From Sulfurovum sp. (GTDB lineage Bacteria; Campylobacterota; Campylobacteria; Campylobacterales; Sulfurovaceae), in assembly GCA_023955225.1 (NCBI GenBank), contig JAGSGJ010000003.1:1-64000 (forward strand): a stretch of DNA of 64,000 bases, given 5' to 3'. Shown here in pieces: positions 55,098-63,588 of this stretch (position 1 is its first letter; the number at the start of each line of letters is the position of its first letter). The notes beneath the pieces were generated by a model, which saw nothing but the letters and a program-made list of their open reading frames with translations, did not search any database and was not told the origin of the DNA. Both the position numbers and the translations under genes were made by a program.

Positions 55098-55744
55098 ATC
55101 TTCTCCTTGAGGATCTTATCTTCGATCCTATACGCAATATCACACCGTGCTTCCATACTCTCATCATGGGTCACCAGTAAGAGTCCTGCACCTGTCTCTT
55201 TAATGTAGTCCAGTAGTACATCCATCACAAGTTCTGCAGTCTCTTTATCCAAATTCCCTGTAGGTTCATCAGCAAAGATGATACGAGGCTTCTTACTCAA
55301 TACCCTTGCAATAGAGACACGCTGTTGCTGTCCTCCTGAGAGTTCACCTATCTTTTGTTTCATCAGTTCTTTGATTTCCAGTTTTTCAAGTATGGTATCA
55401 TCTATTTTCTCGGCACTTAACATACTGGCTACTTCGATGTTTTCCATTGCACTCATACCTTTAAACAGGTAATGAAACTGAAATATGATCCCTATATCAT
55501 AACGACGTAATGCTTCAATGCCTTCATCATCAAGAGTGTAAAGATCATGTCCTAAAAGTGTTACGCTACCTTCATCAGGTTTTATAAAAGTTGAAAATAT
55601 ATGTAAAAGTGTCGACTTTCCGCAGCCGCTTCGGCCAATGATCGCTGCACTCTGTGACGGCTTTAAAGAAAAGTTTACATCGTGAAACAAAAGGGTATCA
55701 AAACCATGAGAAATATTTTGTGCTTCCAATAAAGATTGGGACAT
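55094..55744 (-). CDS. LolD-like ABC transporter ATP-binding protein
   Basis: 216 residues: Walker A GRSGCGKSTLL (about residues 37-47), Q-loop IIFQFHYLF, signature LSGGQQQRVSIA, Walker B IIFADEPTGNLD and H-loop VTHDE. It matches the LolD/MacB/FtsE group. LolC/LolE permease genes are not next to it; the only coupled gene is the 41-residue membrane protein. The partner permease must be elsewhere. Confidence 0.85.
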   Translation of the reverse strand: MSQSLLEAQNISHGFDTLLFHDVNFSLKPSQSAAIIGRSGCGKSTLLHIFSTFIKPDEGSVTLLGHDLYTLDDEGIEALRRYDIGIIFQFHYLFKGMSAMENIEVASMLSAEKIDDTILEKLEIKELMKQKIGELSGGQQQRVSIARVLSKKPRIIFADEPTGNLDKETAELVMDVLLDYIKETGAGLLLVTHDESMEARCDIAYRIEDKILKEKM

Positions 55745-55832
55745 GTATTGCCTTTAAACTATTTGGCATATTTTAACATAAATAATGTAATGGGTGTATG
55801 GAGAGAATGAGGGGGAAATTTGAATGGATCTA

Positions 55833-55850
55833 CCCAAGCCATAGCTTGGG
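55833..55850 (-). repeat. second hairpin downstream of tsf
   Basis: Seven-bp perfect stem CCCAAGC/GCTTGGG with a 4-nt loop, 13 bp after the tsf terminator on the minus strand. It may back up termination or stabilise read-through RNA. Confidence 0.5.
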
Positions 55851-55854
55851 CAGG

Positions 55855-55882
55855 AAAAAAGGAATAAGGGGAAACCCTTATC
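55855..55882 (-). terminator. intrinsic terminator of rpsB-tsf
   Basis: On the minus strand, ATAAGGG-TTTC-CCCTTAT is followed by TCCTTTTTTCC. The stem starts at the tsf stop codon (TAA at 55880-55878 is part of it). Classical Rho-independent form. Confidence 0.8.
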
Positions 55883-56939
55883 CCATTTGTGCAGCAACTT
55901 CAGCAGCAAAATCTTCTTCTACTACTTCAATTCCTTCACCAACTTCTAATCTTATGAAGTGTACGATCTCAGCTGATCCACCAGCTGTTTTTGCTTTTTC
56001 CTGAACGTATTCAAGAACTGTTTTACTGTCATCCATTACAAAGTTTTGGTCAAGAAGACATTGCTCTTGGTCAAGTGTTGTATTGTCTGCAATAAATCTT
56101 GCAATCTTACCTGGAAGAATTCTGTCCCAGATCTTTTCAGGTTTACCTTCTGCAGTAAGTTCAGCTTTAAGAACTGCTTCTGCAGCTGCCATTACTTCCT
56201 CTGTCAATTGACTCATAGAGATATACTGAGGAACATTTTTAAGTGTTTTACCAAGTCTTACAAGTTCTTCATTCTCTTTTTCAATAGCAATGATTCTACC
56301 TTTAGTCTCTTCAGCTACAAAATCAGCATCAAAGTCTTTAAAAGAAAGTGTTGACGGAGACATTGCAGCAGCATGCATTGCTATCTCTTTAAGTACCGGA
56401 GTCATCGCTTCAGCAGTTGCAGCAGAATCACATTTTGCTTCGATGATCACACCATTTTGAGAATTAGAGTGAACGTAACCGTTTACTGCTGTGTTCTCGT
56501 CAGCATTAATAAGTGCTGCTCTTCTAACTACAAGTTTTTCACCAATAGTAGCAATTTGCTGAGAAAGATACTCTGCAAATGGTTCACCGTTGATAGTAGA
56601 AGCATTGATAGCTTCAGCATCAGCAAGACTGTTATCAAATGCATGATTTACAACATCTGACATTACTGCCAAGAATTTCTCATTTTGAGCAACAAAGTCA
56701 GTCTGAGAGTTGATCTCAACAATCACTGCTTTTTTACCTTCAACTTTAACACCGATAGCACCTTCAGCAGCTACTTTGCCCGCTTTTTTAGCAGCAGCAC
56801 CCATACCTTGATCTCTAAGCCATGCAACAGCTTTGTCCATATCTCCATCAGCTTCAGTCAATGCTTTTTTACAGTCCATCATCCCTGCATCAGTCATCTC
56901 TCTGAGTTTTTTGATATCTTTAGGTCCAAAGTTTGCCAT
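55878..56939 (-). CDS. tsf: translation elongation factor Ts
   Basis: 353 residues, the long form usual in Campylobacterota. Visible: DIKKLREMTDAGMMDCKKAL, the TDFVAQN guanine-exchange loop (in EINSQTDFVAQNEKF), and a C-terminal coiled region. Exchanges GDP for GTP on EF-Tu. It follows rpsB by 2 bp and ends in an intrinsic terminator. Confidence 0.97.
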   Translation of the reverse strand: MANFGPKDIKKLREMTDAGMMDCKKALTEADGDMDKAVAWLRDQGMGAAAKKAGKVAAEGAIGVKVEGKKAVIVEINSQTDFVAQNEKFLAVMSDVVNHAFDNSLADAEAINASTINGEPFAEYLSQQIATIGEKLVVRRAALINADENTAVNGYVHSNSQNGVIIEAKCDSAATAEAMTPVLKEIAMHAAAMSPSTLSFKDFDADFVAEETKGRIIAIEKENEELVRLGKTLKNVPQYISMSQLTEEVMAAAEAVLKAELTAEGKPEKIWDRILPGKIARFIADNTTLDQEQCLLDQNFVMDDSKTVLEYVQEKAKTAGGSAEIVHFIRLEVGEGIEVVEEDFAAEVAAQMG

Positions 56940-56941
56940 GA

Positions 56942-57973
56942 TTACGCCTCCGCCAATTCTTTTGCAGATGCAACAGCGTCTCTAAAGTTTCCTTTAAAGC
57001 TATATTTTTCTTCCATCACTTCAATTTGTGCATCAGTCATATTTGCTACGTCTGCGAATGTCTGGAAACCTTCGTCGTTGAGTTTACCTTGGTATACTTT
57101 ACCAACACCAGCGATTTTAGTAAGATCGTCACCTTTTTTCTCTGCTTTAGGTGCAGGCGCTGCTTTCTCTTCTACAAGTGCTGCAACTTCTTCTTTAGAT
57201 GCTGGTTCTGCTGCTGCTTCAGTTGCCGCTTCAGCCATCACTGCTTCCATTTCTGTATCAGATGCTTCTTCAGAATCTCCACCGTTAGCTTCAGCATATA
57301 TTGCTTTACCTTCGATGATCGCTTCAGCCATTTCTTTACAGAAAAGGTTAATTGAACGGATAGCATCATCATTTCCTGGAATTGGATAATCAACCATATC
57401 AGGATCACAGTTCGTATCAAGTGGTGCAATAACTTTCATACCAAGTCTTCTTGCTTCTTTAACAGCAATGTGTTCTTTAACAGCATCTACAACAAAGATC
57501 ATGTCTGGAAGTTTTTTCATGTGTCTGAAACCTTCGAGGTAAGAGCTTAATTTCTCTTTTTTTCTCTTAAGCATCAATGCTTCTTTCTTAGTAAGAAGAT
57601 TAATTTGACCAGTCTCTTCCATTTGCTCGATTATTTCGAGTTTTCTGATAGATTTTTTCATTGTTGGGTAGTTTGTTAACATTCCACCTAACCATCTAGT
57701 TGCAACGTAAGGCATACCAGCTCTTTCAGCGTGCTCTTTAACTGCTTGTCTAGCTTGTTTTTTAGTACCTACGAAAAGTACTGTTTGTCCTTCAGCTGCT
57801 GCATCTCTAACTACATTGTATGTATATTTGAAATATCTAAGTGTTTTTTGAAGGTCGATAATATAGATGTTCTTTCTTGCACCGAAAATGAATTTTTTCA
57901 TTTTTGGATTCCATCTTCTTGTTTGGTGTCCGAAGTGTACACCACATTCGAGTAAGTCTTTCATTGTTACCAT
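56942..57973 (-). CDS. rpsB: 30S ribosomal protein S2 with C-terminal helix-hairpin-helix-like extension
   Basis: 343 residues; S2 is usually 230-270. The first ~230 residues are normal S2 (LLECGVHFGHQTRRWNPKM, GWxGGxLTN-type ATRWLGGMLTNYPT, PGNDDAIRSI). They are followed by an acidic Ala/Glu linker (about 232-281) and a compact domain (282-343) with KIAGVGKVYQGKL and FQTFADVANMTDAQI, the pattern of a small helix-hairpin-helix domain also seen at the end of some L21 proteins. AAGGAG precedes the ATG. Confidence 0.94.
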   Translation of the reverse strand: MVTMKDLLECGVHFGHQTRRWNPKMKKFIFGARKNIYIIDLQKTLRYFKYTYNVVRDAAAEGQTVLFVGTKKQARQAVKEHAERAGMPYVATRWLGGMLTNYPTMKKSIRKLEIIEQMEETGQINLLTKKEALMLKRKKEKLSSYLEGFRHMKKLPDMIFVVDAVKEHIAVKEARRLGMKVIAPLDTNCDPDMVDYPIPGNDDAIRSINLFCKEMAEAIIEGKAIYAEANGGDSEEASDTEMEAVMAEAATEAAAEPASKEEVAALVEEKAAPAPKAEKKGDDLTKIAGVGKVYQGKLNDEGFQTFADVANMTDAQIEVMEEKYSFKGNFRDAVASAKELAEA

Positions 57974-58264
57974 AAGTTTCTCCTTGGTATATTGTTAATA
58001 GAATTTTCATCTTATAAAAATTCAGTTAAAAGCATAGCTTCATCACTAGGTTTAAGAGTTGGATCGATAATCGTCCAAATCATCCACTGTAGTCATCAAC
58101 ACATAATGTGCAACCAGTCAAGGAATAACTACATGAGTATTTCCATTATTCAAGATGTTTTCACACCCTATAAGAGAATAAGGAACGCGATTATACCCAA
58201 ATGATGTTTAAGATTTTATAAAAGGGGAAGAGATGGACAAGTTGTACCTTGCCCAAGTAGTGTT
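57974..58264 (-). promoter_or_regulatory. rpsB promoter and long leader
   Basis: A TATAAT on the minus strand at 58196-58191 would give a leader of about 210 nt before the rpsB ATG. The leader is predicted to hold structure and a 23-codon open frame (58083-58012). S2 is known in E. coli to repress its own operon through the leader; whether this leader does the same is unknown. No tRNA is visible. Confidence 0.45.
58012..58083 (-). CDS. possible 23-residue leader peptide upstream of rpsB
   Basis: Begins MIWTIIDPTLK and ends LLTEFL before TAA, 38 bp upstream of the rpsB ATG. The ribosome site (CAGTGG) is weak. It lies inside the long leader. It could be chance, since AT-rich leaders often have short frames. 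Confidence 0.2.
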   Translation of the reverse strand: MIWTIIDPTLKPSDEAMLLTEFL

Positions 58265-58735
58265 TTATGCGTTTTGAAGCTCTTGCAGTTTAGCCTTTAC
58301 AGCATCCACATGTTCTTTTACTCTTACTTTTGTCCAAGTTGCAGCTACTTTTCCATCAGGGCCTATGATGAATGTAGAACGTACCACACCCATGTACTCT
58401 TTACCCATGAACTTTTTAAGCTGCCAGATACCAAAAGTCTTACACAACTCTTTCTCTTCATCTGCAAGTAACGTAATTTTTAGTTCTTTTTTCTCTATAA
58501 ATTTTCTATGCTTTTCAGGTGAGTCTGGACTCACCCCTAAAATAATGGCATCCAAATCTGTAAAGTCCGGAAGTGCTGCCGTAAAATCACAAGCTTCAGT
58601 AGTACATCCTGGTGTATTGTCTTTAGGGTAAAAGTAAAGTACTATCCATCTGCCTTTAATATCTCTTAGACATATCTCTTCTTCATCCTGGTTTGGCAGA
58701 CAAAAGTCTGGTACCTGTGTTCCTACTTCCAACAT
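58265..58735 (-). CDS. bcp: thioredoxin-dependent thiol peroxidase (BCP/PrxQ)
   Basis: 156-residue peroxiredoxin. The peroxidatic Cys is in DNTPGCTTEACDF (about residues 40-52), with the second cysteine five residues on, as in PrxQ. Also GVSPDSPEKHRKFIEKKEL. It removes hydroperoxides using thioredoxin. It stands alone upstream of the rpsB promoter. Confidence 0.94.
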   Translation of the reverse strand: MLEVGTQVPDFCLPNQDEEEICLRDIKGRWIVLYFYPKDNTPGCTTEACDFTAALPDFTDLDAIILGVSPDSPEKHRKFIEKKELKITLLADEEKELCKTFGIWQLKKFMGKEYMGVVRSTFIIGPDGKVAATWTKVRVKEHVDAVKAKLQELQNA

Positions 58736-58906
58736 AAGCTATCCTTTATTATTTCTTTTTGGGTAGTATAACAGATAAATTTAAGAAAAACTCTTGCCAA
58801 AGGCAAAGCTTTTACGAGAAATCATTTAGTGATTTCCTGCATCAGTCTGTTGGACTAGAAGTGAGAGGAATTTTTAAGTAGCTTTGCTTCTTAAAAAGGA
58901 GAGATT
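58736..58906. other. intergenic region with palindromic repeat copy 2 and an RBS-adjacent hairpin
   Basis: 171 bp without a gene. It contains the repeat at 58794-58866 and, at 58871-58897, an 8-bp stem (TTTTTAAG/CTTAAAAA) that ends one base before the GGAGA of the next gene. The latter could limit ribosome access. Confidence 0.5.
58794..58866 (+). repeat. intergenic palindromic repeat, copy 2
   Basis: Contains GCCAAAGGC, AGCTT, the stem AAATCA/TGATTT (58819-58835), ATTTCCTGC and CTGTTGGACT in order, matching the order at 2640-2558 (minus). The 17-nt stem-loop AAATCATTTAGTGATTT occurs again exactly at 60598-60614. Confidence 0.55.
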
Positions 58907-59116
58907 ATGACGGATAAACAAACCAAAGAAGAACTTTTAGCAGAGATCGAAAAACTTATCGCTTATGGCAGGGAAGAACCAACCATCAATCCTGCCCTTT
59001 TAGCCTATCTTGAGATGGACGATCTTGTCGCTACCAAGAAAAAACTACTTGAAAGAGTAGGAAAGCTCAGTGAAGAAGATAAAGAATGGTTGCAACAGTT
59101 TAAGAAGTACGAGTAA
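58907..59116 (+). CDS. small charged protein, 69 residues
   Basis: No family recognised. It is mainly two charged amphipathic helices (EELLAEIEKLIAYGREE, then LVATKKKLLERVGKLSEED) separated by NPALLAYLEMDD, and could be a small coiled-coil regulator. A strong GGAGA precedes the ATG. It converges on the HtrA-like gene with a 3-bp gap. Confidence 0.7.
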   Translation: MTDKQTKEELLAEIEKLIAYGREEPTINPALLAYLEMDDLVATKKKLLERVGKLSEEDKEWLQQFKKYE

Positions 59117-59119
59117 CCT

Positions 59120-60568
59120 CTATTTCCTCAAATCTATTGACTTGTCAAATTCGATATTGTACTTTTTAAGTATAGCGCTCTGTTTCGTTTGAGCTTCTAC
59201 TCTATCGATGATCACTTTCACACCATCATTGTCTTCTAAGACGATATACTGACTCTTCACTTCAGACATCTTTTGATAAAATTCTTTAAAGTTTTTAAAT
59301 GGTTCGCCATTGACTTTATCTATGGGCCACATCGCAAAATCATTGTCTCCTCTACTCATATCTGAAGCCAATACCTTCAATAAGACCACCACTTCACTTT
59401 TGTCTTTTTCTTGCCATTTTCCAGCCAAGTAACTCAGCTTTAAACGGTTACGGTTTGTAGAAACAATAAGGTTCCGAGTTAAAGGAGAAAAGACATATCC
59501 GCCATAGACAAAATAACTCGGTACTGCATCATAACGTGTTGTTTTGACCAAATACATATCATCTGCTATGTAATTTAAATCTGCCTCAACTTGCATATTT
59601 TTCTTATCACGGATGATATCAAGCTTTACTTTTTCACCCATTTGATAGGCGTCGATAAAGTGCTGATAATGCGTGTACTCATGTTTTCTAAACTCTACCG
59701 TACCGTCATTTTCCACATTATGTCCGTCTACTGCAGTTAAAATATCACCTTCCTGCAGTGATCCAGCAAGCGATGAATTGTGTACCACTTTCACGATAAG
59801 TTTTCCACTAACATTCTCATCAAGTCCATAATAGCGCCTTATGGCGGGGTTTTCCAGTTTTTGTGTACCTAAGCCCAAATCTGAAAACCCATCATGTTTT
59901 CCATCTTTCATATCTTTTATGAAGTGTTTTACCATATTCACAGGTACCAAATAACCAATGTTTTGAGACTTGGTAATGAGTTGCATCACCACACCGACTA
60001 TCTTTCCGTCTGAAAGCGCTGGTCCTCCAGAATTTCCAGGGTTCACTGCAGCATCTACCTGAACTGCCAAAAAAGACTCTCCGCTGTGTGCATACGCATG
60101 ATGTTCTATACGTGAGACTACTCCAATAGTCGCAGAGAGTGTACTGCCTCCCATAGGGTAACCGTAAACAACAATTTTTTGTTCAACATCAGGGAGCGTA
60201 CCAAAAGTAAGTGGTTTCACCCCTTCAAAAAATGCCTTTTCCTCTACTTTTAAAAGTGCCAGGTCTGCCTGATGGGAAACAGCATATACCTTGGCAATGT
60301 AACGTTTACGTTGTCCGTAACGTTGTACTTCTATAAAAGCTTGATTGGCTACGACATGTGCATTCGTAAGAATGTACCCACCTTCTATGATGGCACCAGA
60401 ACCTGTACTGCTACGCATTGAACTGTTCCAAGGTTCTTGATAGTTCGGTACTTTTGCTGTGGTATAGATTTTAACGATAGCTTCTTTAGTACCATTCTCT
60501 TGATTTGCACCTGCAGTTAAAAAAAGTGTACTTAACAGTAGCATCCATAGTATTCTACGATTCAGCAT
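59120..60568 (-). CDS. HtrA/Deg-like serine protease with PDZ domain
   Basis: 482 residues. N-terminal signal peptide to about residue 21 (LLLSTLFLTAGA), trypsin-like domain with the catalytic triad His71 (LTNAHVV), Asp102 (ADLALLKV) and Ser180 (NPGNSGGPAL), then a PDZ domain (about 240-310: GTQKLENPAIRRYYGL) and a C-terminal extension of unclear fold that may hold a second PDZ. This arrangement resembles the Deg9-like bacterial group rather than classical DegP. GAGGT precedes the ATG. Confidence 0.88.
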   Translation of the reverse strand: MLNRRILWMLLLSTLFLTAGANQENGTKEAIVKIYTTAKVPNYQEPWNSSMRSSTGSGAIIEGGYILTNAHVVANQAFIEVQRYGQRKRYIAKVYAVSHQADLALLKVEEKAFFEGVKPLTFGTLPDVEQKIVVYGYPMGGSTLSATIGVVSRIEHHAYAHSGESFLAVQVDAAVNPGNSGGPALSDGKIVGVVMQLITKSQNIGYLVPVNMVKHFIKDMKDGKHDGFSDLGLGTQKLENPAIRRYYGLDENVSGKLIVKVVHNSSLAGSLQEGDILTAVDGHNVENDGTVEFRKHEYTHYQHFIDAYQMGEKVKLDIIRDKKNMQVEADLNYIADDMYLVKTTRYDAVPSYFVYGGYVFSPLTRNLIVSTNRNRLKLSYLAGKWQEKDKSEVVVLLKVLASDMSRGDNDFAMWPIDKVNGEPFKNFKEFYQKMSEVKSQYIVLEDNDGVKVIIDRVEAQTKQSAILKKYNIEFDKSIDLRK

Positions 60569-60584
60569 TTAGTACCTCACTGCA

Positions 60585-60625
60585 GTGAATTTCACATAAA
60601 TCATTTAGTGATTTATCGCACTGCG
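60585..60625. repeat. intergenic palindromic repeat, copy 3
   Basis: The exact 17-nt stem-loop AAATCATTTAGTGATTT (60598-60614) nested in outer arms (GCAGTG at 60582-60587, CACTGC at 60619-60624). It lies upstream of the HtrA-like gene, next to its ribosome site, and downstream of it in the opposite direction of DUF523. Confidence 0.5.
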
Positions 60626-60646
60626 TTTTAACGCTTGTAATTCTTC

Positions 60647-61090
60647 TCATACTAATCCCCTAAAATCTTCTGCGTCTACGCAGTGTATATTTCGTTTTTT
60701 TGCTTCTTTTGCCATAAGCCCTGCTTCTTTTGAAGAGAGTAAATTTTTTTCTTCATCATAGAGTCTTGCGGAGCATACACCACAACTTGGACTTCGGTCT
60801 TTACCTATAAACATATCTAGATCTGGATGTGCGTCAAAAAACAGTGTAGCATATTGAATGACAGGAGTAGATAAATCTTCTCCATTCAAATTGGATATGG
60901 ATTTGTGTCCTTGTTGTGTTTCTATCAGATCCATCGTAGGACGAGGTGAACCAAAGGCAAAATCTTCAGGACAAAAAGGAATGAGTTCACTGCCTTCCAA
61001 CAGGGTTAGAAGTGTTTCATTTTTATTGTCAGAAGCATCATATCGACACTTTTCTCCCAAAAGACACGCAGAAATTGCGACCTTTTTCAT
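60647..61090 (-). CDS. DUF523 domain protein
   Basis: 147 residues from the ATG at 61090. The family has conserved cysteines: ISACLLGEKCRYD (N-terminus), FCPEDFAFGSPRP and DRSPSCGVCSARLYD. Function unknown; the cysteines suggest metal or iron-sulfur binding. It follows the DUF420 gene by two bases after its stop. Confidence 0.9.
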   Translation of the reverse strand: MKKVAISACLLGEKCRYDASDNKNETLLTLLEGSELIPFCPEDFAFGSPRPTMDLIETQQGHKSISNLNGEDLSTPVIQYATLFFDAHPDLDMFIGKDRSPSCGVCSARLYDEEKNLLSSKEAGLMAKEAKKRNIHCVDAEDFRGLV

Positions 61091-61092
61091 AG

Positions 61093-61572
61093 TTAAAATA
61101 CAAAGAGTAACGCATAAACCCAAGCACCAGTTAACATGGTTAATGTGATGCCTATAAAAGTACGTTGTCCATATTTTTTATGTGCCTCAGAATAAAGACC
61201 TGGAAGTGTAGATTGCTTTTTATAACGCTTAGCAGTATAAAGTGTCATTACCCATAAGATCAATGTAATTACAGAGATGATGATATGAAAAATCAATACA
61301 TACAAAAGATAATCATGTGATACAGAACTACCTTCCATAAGGTTCTTATAACCACCCTCCATACGTACACCAAACTCAAAAAATCCCACTACAGTCACAG
61401 AAAGCCAAAAAAGTAATTTCTGTACACTTTCATGTGCACTATAGTTCCCTTTTTTTGCAAGAGAAATCGCCCCATAAATCAAAAAAGGCAACACAGCAAC
61501 AATCACAGATACAATATCCATAAAAAGTGGTGCACGTGTACCTAAAAACCCAGATGTAAATAAAAAATCCAT
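61093..61572 (-). CDS. DUF420 family membrane protein
   Basis: 159 residues, four TM helices. SGFLGTRAPLFMDIVSVIV at the N-terminus and the later KYGQRTFIGITLTMLTGAWVY match DUF420, a family related to cytochrome-oxidase-associated small membrane proteins; no oxidase gene is nearby. Together with DUF523 it forms a two-gene unit. Confidence 0.75.
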   Translation of the reverse strand: MDFLFTSGFLGTRAPLFMDIVSVIVAVLPFLIYGAISLAKKGNYSAHESVQKLLFWLSVTVVGFFEFGVRMEGGYKNLMEGSSVSHDYLLYVLIFHIIISVITLILWVMTLYTAKRYKKQSTLPGLYSEAHKKYGQRTFIGITLTMLTGAWVYALLFVF

Positions 61573-61630
61573 AAACTCTCCTCATTCAAATAATAATAAC
61601 ACTATACCAAAGGCATCTAAAAATACCTAG

Positions 61631-63058
61631 CTAACAGATGACTACCGATTTAACCTCTGTAAACTCTTCAAGTGCCCATTTTGGACCTTCTCTTCCCACA
61701 CCTGAAAGCTTGGCACCGCCATAAGGCTGTACATCAAAACGAAGTGTTGGTATGTCATTGATCACCACACCACCACACTCGGCATCTTCTATAAACGCCT
61801 GTGTCATTTTCAGATCATTGGTAAAAATAGAAAATTGTAATCCGTATGGAGAATCATTCATTTTCTCTACGGCTGTTTCATAATCAGATACCGATACCAA
61901 ACTTACGATAGGCGCAAAGACTTCTTCACAGATGATCTTCATATCATCTGTAACATCTGCCATAACTGTCGGAGGGAACATCCCCTCTACCTCTTCACCT
62001 CCAGCAATGACTTTTGCCCCTTCACTTTTCGCTGAAACTATCCATCCATTCGCTCTTTGTCTAGACTCATCATCTATCAGTGGGCCCATAAAAGTATCTT
62101 CTTCATACGGTGAACCAACTTTGAGCTTGTTCGTCTCTTGTGCCATAAGCTCTGTAAAGGCTTCATATACCTCTTCATTCACATAGATACGTTGTAGCGA
62201 GATACACACTTGTCCGGAGTTGTAAAAGGCACCAAAAGCACAACGTGCCGCTGCAAGAGCCAGGTCTGCACTTTTATCAATGTAGGTTGCTGCATTACCA
62301 CCCAGTTCAAGACTTACTTTCTTAATACCTGCCTGTTTTGTGATAATGTTTCCTACAAGTACAGAACCTGTAAAACTAATAACTCTCGGGATATCACTTT
62401 GTACCAGTGTTGAACCGACTTCAGCATCACCATACACCACAGAGAGTGCATCTTTGATCGCATACTCTGACTCCACAAAAAGCTTTGCAAACATATAGGC
62501 TGTCATAGGTGCTTCAGGTGTAGGTTTCAGTACGACTGTATTTCCTGCTCCCAGTGCCGGGGCTATCTTGTGCGCCACAAGGTTCAGAGGGAAATTAAAC
62601 GGCGTGATACAGGCAACAATTCCCACAGGCTCACGTCTAAAATATGCCAATGTTTTTTTACCGCTAGGCATGATATCCGTAGGAAGTGTCTCACCTGAAA
62701 GATTTGCAAGTTCCATCACAGTGAGCTTGATAGTCTCCACACATCTTTCAACTTCTATACGGGAAAATACAATAGGCTTTGCCACTTCTTTAGCCAACAT
62801 CAAAGCAAATACTTCTTTCTCTTCGGTAAGTCTTTTAGCCACATCTTCCAACCACAAGATACGCTGGGACAATGGTGATTTGGCTGCTGCTTTTCTTGCA
62901 GCTTTAGCAATGTTGAGTGCTTTGAGTGTATCATCTATATCACACACAGGAGCTGTACTTACAACAGCACCATCAAAAGGACTCTTTCGTTCCTGTTGTA
63001 TTTCTTTATTTTCTTCTGTAGAACCAAAAAAGATTTTGGCTTGTGCTATATTAGACAT
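61631..63058 (-). CDS. NAD(P)-dependent aldehyde dehydrogenase
   Basis: 475 residues of the ALDH superfamily. Visible: PFNFPLNLVAHKIAPALGAGNTVVLKPTPEAP in pieces, the general base Glu in LELGGNAA (about residue 252), and the catalytic Cys in NSGQVCISLQR (about 286); GREGPKWALEEFTEVKSV near the end is like lactaldehyde and succinate-semialdehyde groups. Cofactor and substrate cannot be decided by eye. AAGG precedes the ATG. Confidence 0.92.
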   Translation of the reverse strand: MSNIAQAKIFFGSTEENKEIQQERKSPFDGAVVSTAPVCDIDDTLKALNIAKAARKAAAKSPLSQRILWLEDVAKRLTEEKEVFALMLAKEVAKPIVFSRIEVERCVETIKLTVMELANLSGETLPTDIMPSGKKTLAYFRREPVGIVACITPFNFPLNLVAHKIAPALGAGNTVVLKPTPEAPMTAYMFAKLFVESEYAIKDALSVVYGDAEVGSTLVQSDIPRVISFTGSVLVGNIITKQAGIKKVSLELGGNAATYIDKSADLALAAARCAFGAFYNSGQVCISLQRIYVNEEVYEAFTELMAQETNKLKVGSPYEEDTFMGPLIDDESRQRANGWIVSAKSEGAKVIAGGEEVEGMFPPTVMADVTDDMKIICEEVFAPIVSLVSVSDYETAVEKMNDSPYGLQFSIFTNDLKMTQAFIEDAECGGVVINDIPTLRFDVQPYGGAKLSGVGREGPKWALEEFTEVKSVVIC

Positions 63059-63588
63059 TGTTGTACCTTAATTTGTAAAATTGTTTGATTATAGCAAATT
63101 GGGGATAAAAGGTAATGGAGTTGTTATGTATTTCGGTTTGTGTGATGGAGAGAAACACCATCACAGTAACTTTTTTCAAGATAAGATTAAACGTGGCAGA
63201 TCTCTTTTATCATCCGTTAGGTGTCCACTCTCCACCCTCTTGCCCTGATGGGTTTTTCTGTGCTTCTATCTCAGCTTCATAATCCATGATCTGCTGGCGT
63301 ACTTCATTACGCCAAAAATCACGTCTATTTAATGACATCTTTTTTTCCTTATTAGGTAATTAAATAATAAATATACATTTTTAGAATAGCAACATTGGAG
63401 TTATTAGTGATTGATGTAAGTCAATAACATCATAATTTAATGGCTTGTCAGAGGAAATAGCGGAAAGAGAAATTCGGAGTTTCTTTATCTTATATTATCT
63501 ATCGATGCATAATGCAAAAAATACTCAATGGAATTGATAATATAGCCATAAGGTAGAGGAGAAAAAACTCTCCTCTACGAACAATGAT
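63059..63588. other. intergenic region with one small gene
   Basis: 530 bp between the aldehyde dehydrogenase and the barrel protein, holding only the 42-residue gene at 63210-63338. The rest is AT-rich with no recognised RNA or repeat; the segment 63340-63588 probably carries the terminator side of the outer-membrane gene. Confidence 0.5.
63210..63338 (-). CDS. 42-residue small protein
   Basis: ATG at 63338 preceded by AAGG and a run of A. It begins MSLNRRDFWRNEVRQQ, which looks like a twin-arginine start but has no hydrophobic stretch, and ends GGEWTPNG. A real small protein is likely because codon use resembles the neighbours and the ribosome site is good; no family is recognised. Confidence 0.55.
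   Translation of the reverse strand: MSLNRRDFWRNEVRQQIMDYEAEIEAQKNPSGQEGGEWTPNG

Noticed and set aside
56685..57389. 234-codon frame antisense to tsf/rpsB
   Set aside because: Shadow; Ser/Ala-rich reverse of the S2 acidic linker.
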